9,765 nt of DNA from an uncultured Aquimarina sp. (GTDB lineage Bacteria > Bacteroidota > Bacteroidia > Flavobacteriales > Flavobacteriaceae). The position numbers were made by a program, and so were the translations under genes. Each line of letters opens with the position of its first letter. Position 1 is the stretch's first letter. The notes under the pieces were generated by a model that was given only the letters and a program-made list of their open reading frames with translations, did no database searches and had not been told where the DNA came from. Below, piece by piece: positions 7,629-9,765 of the stretch. The stretch spans positions 1-9,765 of the forward strand of contig CALGNG010000177.1 in assembly GCA_937958735.1 (NCBI GenBank). Reading direction: 5' to 3'.

Positions 7629-7649
7629 CGCATACAGTAACGCATACAG
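7629..7649 (+). repeat. Two direct repeats CGCATACAG with 12-bp spacing
   Basis: CGCATACAG occurs at 7629-7637 and again at 7641-7649, separated by TAA. The repeats lie between the tRNA terminator and the likely integrase start, where recombinase arm-type or core-flanking binding sites are expected. If the integrase started further upstream, they would encode the peptide TAYSNAYS instead. Confidence 0.5.
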
Positions 7650-7656
7650 CAGCGGA

Positions 7657-8883
7657 TTGAAGAAAAAATATACAGAACCAAAAATATACCATGGCGGAAA
7701 GACTTTTGATCTTTCTAAAAGGTGGTATGTTTATTACTCCTTCGCACATCCAGAACTCATAGGAAAGAACGGCAATCCAGTTATGGTTCGCCAGCCTCCT
7801 ATAACTATGAGTATTAATAAAAATTATAAAACAAAACAAGAAAGGTTATTTCACTTGGGGATTGTTTCTGAAGTGTTGTTAGAGTTATTGAAAGAAGGTT
7901 GTTCTCCATATAAAGGGGAAATGGAATTGAATAATCAATCTTTAGAATATACTGCTATAGCAGCTTTGGATTATGCACTTGACTTAAAAAACAGTACACT
8001 TTCTGAAACGTCAAAACCTGATTATCGAAGTCGATGTAATCAATTTAAAAAATACCTTGAGAAAAAGAATCTTGCAGATAAGAGTATTTTAAGTATCACT
8101 AGAGAAGTAGTCAATACCTATCTTGAAGGTATTGTTAAGGCTAGTAGCGCTCGAAATAGAAATAATACGCGTATCGTATTGAGTGCGTTATTTGGTGAGC
8201 TTGATGATAGCCGTATTATACCAAGAAATTTTATAGAAACGATTAAGGTGCTTGACACAAAATCTGTTAGCCATAATACTTACCCATTAGAGGTTTTGGA
8301 AGGGTTATTTGCCTTTATGAAGGAAAAAGACCCTTTATTATTATTGTTCGTACAGTTTGTTTCTTATAATTTTTTACGTCCTATTGAAGTTTGCCGTTTA
8401 CGGCTAAAAGATATTATTTTATCTCAAAAGCTTTTAACCGTTAGGACAAAGAACAAAAAGAAAGGTAGTAAGACTAAAATAATACCTAATATCGTTATAG
8501 ATGAAATCAAGGATTTTGATTTTTCTACACAGCAAAATTTCTTATTCACACCAGATGGTATTGGAAAAGAATGGGAAGTAAAAGAAACTAGCAGAAGAGA
8601 TTATTTTACTACTAGATTTCGTAAACTTAAAAGTAAATATAATAAACATCTTATTACTCAAGGAAAAAAACTTCAATTAGGGAGAGAGTATACGGTTTAC
8701 TCTTTTAGGCATACTTTTATTACGATGCTTTTCAGGAAATTACGAGAAGACTTTACTTATACTGAAACCTGTGATAAATTAATGCTTATAACAGGTCATT
8801 CTACATTAAAAGCGCTTAAAGAATATTTAAAAGATATTGACGCGGAACTTCCAGAAGATTATAGTGGGTTGTTGGTTCTTTAA
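7657..8883 (+). CDS. Tyrosine-recombinase integrase of a tRNA-inserted element
   Basis: Site-specific integrase expected to insert and excise the element at the adjacent tRNA. The frame is open from 7570; I choose the TTG at 7657 because it gives (M)KKKYTEPKIY, which resembles how flavobacterial homologues begin, and because earlier starts (TTG 7570, ATG 7600) sit inside the tRNA terminator. Counting from 7570, residues 31-115 form a Bacteroidota-type N-terminal arm domain (WYVYYSF, YKTKQERLF), 125-215 the SAM-like core-binding domain, and 235-430 the catalytic domain. Catalytic residues are R270 (FLRPIEV), probably K303, R380 in YSFRHT, H410 in TGHS and nucleophile Y419 in KEYLK. The first His of the usual HxxR is Tyr377 here. 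No excisionase gene is seen beside it. Function sure; start uncertain. Confidence 0.9.
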   Translation: MKKKYTEPKIYHGGKTFDLSKRWYVYYSFAHPELIGKNGNPVMVRQPPITMSINKNYKTKQERLFHLGIVSEVLLELLKEGCSPYKGEMELNNQSLEYTAIAALDYALDLKNSTLSETSKPDYRSRCNQFKKYLEKKNLADKSILSITREVVNTYLEGIVKASSARNRNNTRIVLSALFGELDDSRIIPRNFIETIKVLDTKSVSHNTYPLEVLEGLFAFMKEKDPLLLLFVQFVSYNFLRPIEVCRLRLKDIILSQKLLTVRTKNKKKGSKTKIIPNIVIDEIKDFDFSTQQNFLFTPDGIGKEWEVKETSRRDYFTTRFRKLKSKYNKHLITQGKKLQLGREYTVYSFRHTFITMLFRKLREDFTYTETCDKLMLITGHSTLKALKEYLKDIDAELPEDYSGLLVL

Positions 8884-8916
8884 GTTAATGTTTTTTGAAG
8901 GCATTATTTAAGATAA

Positions 8917-8944
8917 TTGTATTCCTATGAATCTACTATATTTC
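8917..8944 (+). promoter_or_regulatory. Candidate promoter for the HTH-hsdR genes
   Basis: TTG at 8917-8919, a 17-bp spacer, then TATATTTC (8937-8944), one base off the TAnnTTTG -7 consensus. Transcription would start near 8950, about 95 bases before the HTH gene. It is the best promoter candidate in the 162-base gap after the integrase. No convincing terminator for the integrase is visible in this gap, so readthrough is also possible. Confidence 0.3.
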
Positions 8945-8980
8945 TAAAAATAAGAGACAAATTATGTGATTATTTTAATA

Positions 8981-8993
8981 CTCATTTAGTGAG
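8981..8993 (+). promoter_or_regulatory. Small inverted repeat CTCA-N5-TGAG in HTH gene leader
   Basis: Four-base perfect arms around TTTAG, in the predicted leader of the HTH gene. The arms are too short to be persuasive alone. It is listed because a second palindrome follows at 9027-9042 and XRE regulators of restriction systems often bind paired palindromes before their own gene. Confidence 0.2.
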
Positions 8994-9026
8994 ATGTTTT
9001 AAAAATAGTTCTGTAAATTAGTGGGC

Positions 9027-9042
9027 TGAATTAATAAATTCA
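9027..9042 (+). promoter_or_regulatory. Candidate operator TGAATT-AATA-AATTCA at the HTH gene start
   Basis: Perfect 6-bp arms (9027-9032 and 9037-9042) around AATA, ending three bases before the ATG at 9046. A dimeric HTH regulator bound here would block its own and hsdR expression. Binding by the adjacent gene's product is inference. Confidence 0.35.
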
Positions 9043-9045
9043 AAA

Positions 9046-9234
9046 ATGAACCGAATAAAAGAGGTTTTAGAAAAAAAAGGAATTAAACAAAAATGGTTAG
9101 CTGAAGAGTTGGGCAAGAGTTACAATATGGTAAATTCTTATGCTCAAAACAGAAGACAACCAAGTTTGGAAACTTTATTTGAGATTGCAAAAATCTTAAA
9201 TGTGGAAGTAAAATCATTGATAAAAGAAAATTAA
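9046..9234 (+). CDS. XRE-family HTH regulator upstream of type I restriction gene
   Basis: 62-residue single-domain Cro/CI-type DNA-binding protein. The helix-turn-helix spans about residues 14-34 (KQKWLAEELGKSYNMVNSYA), followed by QNRRQPSLETLFEIAKILNVEV, the typical fourth and fifth helices. There is no dimerisation or sensor domain beyond the HTH, so it resembles restriction-modification controller proteins and small regulators found before type I genes in Bacteroidota. The stop is 16 bases before the hsdR ATG, so the two are co-transcribed. It probably times or limits restriction-gene expression, perhaps through the palindrome just before its start. Acting as an antitoxin-like regulator is an alternative, but no toxin gene is adjacent. 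The fold is certain and the role is inferred. Confidence 0.88.
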   Translation: MNRIKEVLEKKGIKQKWLAEELGKSYNMVNSYAQNRRQPSLETLFEIAKILNVEVKSLIKEN

Positions 9235-9250
9235 TGACAAAGAGCAACAA

Positions 9251-9765
9251 ATGAATATTGTAAAAGAAGCAGACATAGAATACGGATTTGTAGGGAAACT
9301 GCAAGACTTAAAATATACATATCGAAAGGATATAAGGGACAAAAATGCTTTAGAGTTTAATTTCAGACAAAAATTTGAAACGTTAAATAGAGTCAAATTA
9401 ACTGATGCTGAATTTGATAAACTACTAGTTGAAATAATAAACCCAGATGTATTTAAAACGGCTAGCAGATTAAGAAAAAAAAGCACATTTATAAGGGAAG
9501 ACGATACACCATTACATTACACATTAGTTAATATAAAAGATTGGTGTAAAAATGACTTTGAAGTCATTAATCAGCTTCGTATGAATACCGAAAATAGCAA
9601 TCATAGATATGATGTTATTTTATTAATAAACGGATTACCACTTGTACAGATTGAGCTAAAAACGTTAGAGATTAGTCCTAATCGTGCAATGCAACAAATA
9701 GTAGGCTATAAAAATGATGCTGGTAACGGATATACCAATTCGTTAATGTGTTTTATGCAACTATT
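9251..9765 (+). CDS. hsdR: Type I restriction endonuclease subunit R (HsdR), N-terminal 171 residues (runs off right edge)
   Basis: Start of the motor and nuclease subunit of a type I restriction-modification enzyme, which cuts unmodified invading DNA after ATP-driven translocation. The visible part is the N-terminal nuclease domain: D121 in RYDVILLINGLP, E135 and K137 in QIELK, and the QxxxY motif Q149-IVG-Y153. The 14- and 2-residue spacings of D, E and K and the distance to QxxxY match my memory of EcoR124I (D151, E165, K167), so the site appears intact. The helicase domains and the partner genes hsdM and hsdS would lie to the right. No frameshift is seen over 171 codons. ATG at 9251 fits the usual family start length (about 30 residues shorter than EcoR124I before the active site). 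Confidence 0.92.
   Translation, partial: MNIVKEADIEYGFVGKLQDLKYTYRKDIRDKNALEFNFRQKFETLNRVKLTDAEFDKLLVEIINPDVFKTASRLRKKSTFIREDDTPLHYTLVNIKDWCKNDFEVINQLRMNTENSNHRYDVILLINGLPLVQIELKTLEISPNRAMQQIVGYKNDAGNGYTNSLMCFMQL

Noticed and set aside
8903..8917. ATTAT-TTAAG-ATAAT hairpin after the integrase as a terminator
   Set aside because: The stem is five A/T pairs only and lacks a T-run, far too weak for an intrinsic terminator.
9083..9486. Minus-strand open frames opposite the HTH and hsdR genes
   Set aside because: Both are hydrophobic antisense readings of AT-rich coding DNA; the plus-strand genes have clear family motifs.

Overview
The window looks like an AT-rich chromosome segment from a marine-type flavobacterium (Bacteroidota, probably Flavobacteriaceae). 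Three things point there: TAnnTTTG-type -7 promoter boxes, start codons without Shine-Dalgarno sequences, and exported proteins of flavobacterial style (signal peptide ending in FSQ, short lipoprotein signal, barrel ending in a terminal Phe). A flavobacterium-style initiator tRNA and integrase agree. The genus cannot be named from the sequence alone.

Left part (1-6788, minus strand): one tightly packed seven-gene operon read right to left. The order is outer-membrane beta-barrel porin, substrate-binding lipoprotein, ABC permease, ABC ATPase, two DUF1989 proteins (UAAP1/UAAP2 type), and a biotin-dependent carboxylase of the urea/guanidine carboxylase family that runs off the left edge. From established work on this gene set, the DUF1989 pair is carboxyguanidine deiminase (CgdAB), the carboxylase acts on guanidine, and the resulting allophanate goes to allophanate hydrolase, which would lie beyond base 1. 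I therefore read the operon as guanidine import and assimilation as a nitrogen source, with a complete envelope route: porin, periplasmic binding lipoprotein, ABC importer, cytoplasmic enzymes. The leader between the predicted promoter and the porin gene is only about 35-40 nt. I see no guanidine riboswitch, but two inverted repeats lie just upstream of the promoter.

Middle (6789-7483): about 700 bases of AT-rich DNA without a credible gene. It holds the operon promoter region, a perfect 15-bp inverted repeat, a smaller inverted repeat, and the promoter and 5' leader of a tRNA gene.

Right part (7484-9765, plus strand): an initiator tRNA-Met (CAT) with its hairpin terminator, followed at once by a tyrosine-recombinase integrase reading away from the tRNA. 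Then come a small XRE-family HTH regulator and the first 171 codons of a type I restriction endonuclease subunit (HsdR) with an intact PD-(D/E)xK site. This is the layout of an integrative element or genomic island inserted at the tRNA 3' end and carrying a type I restriction-modification system. The rest of the island (hsdM, hsdS, right attachment site) is outside the window. No clearly undescribed system is visible. The best leads are the porin-equipped, riboswitch-less guanidine operon and the left end of the tRNA-borne defence island.
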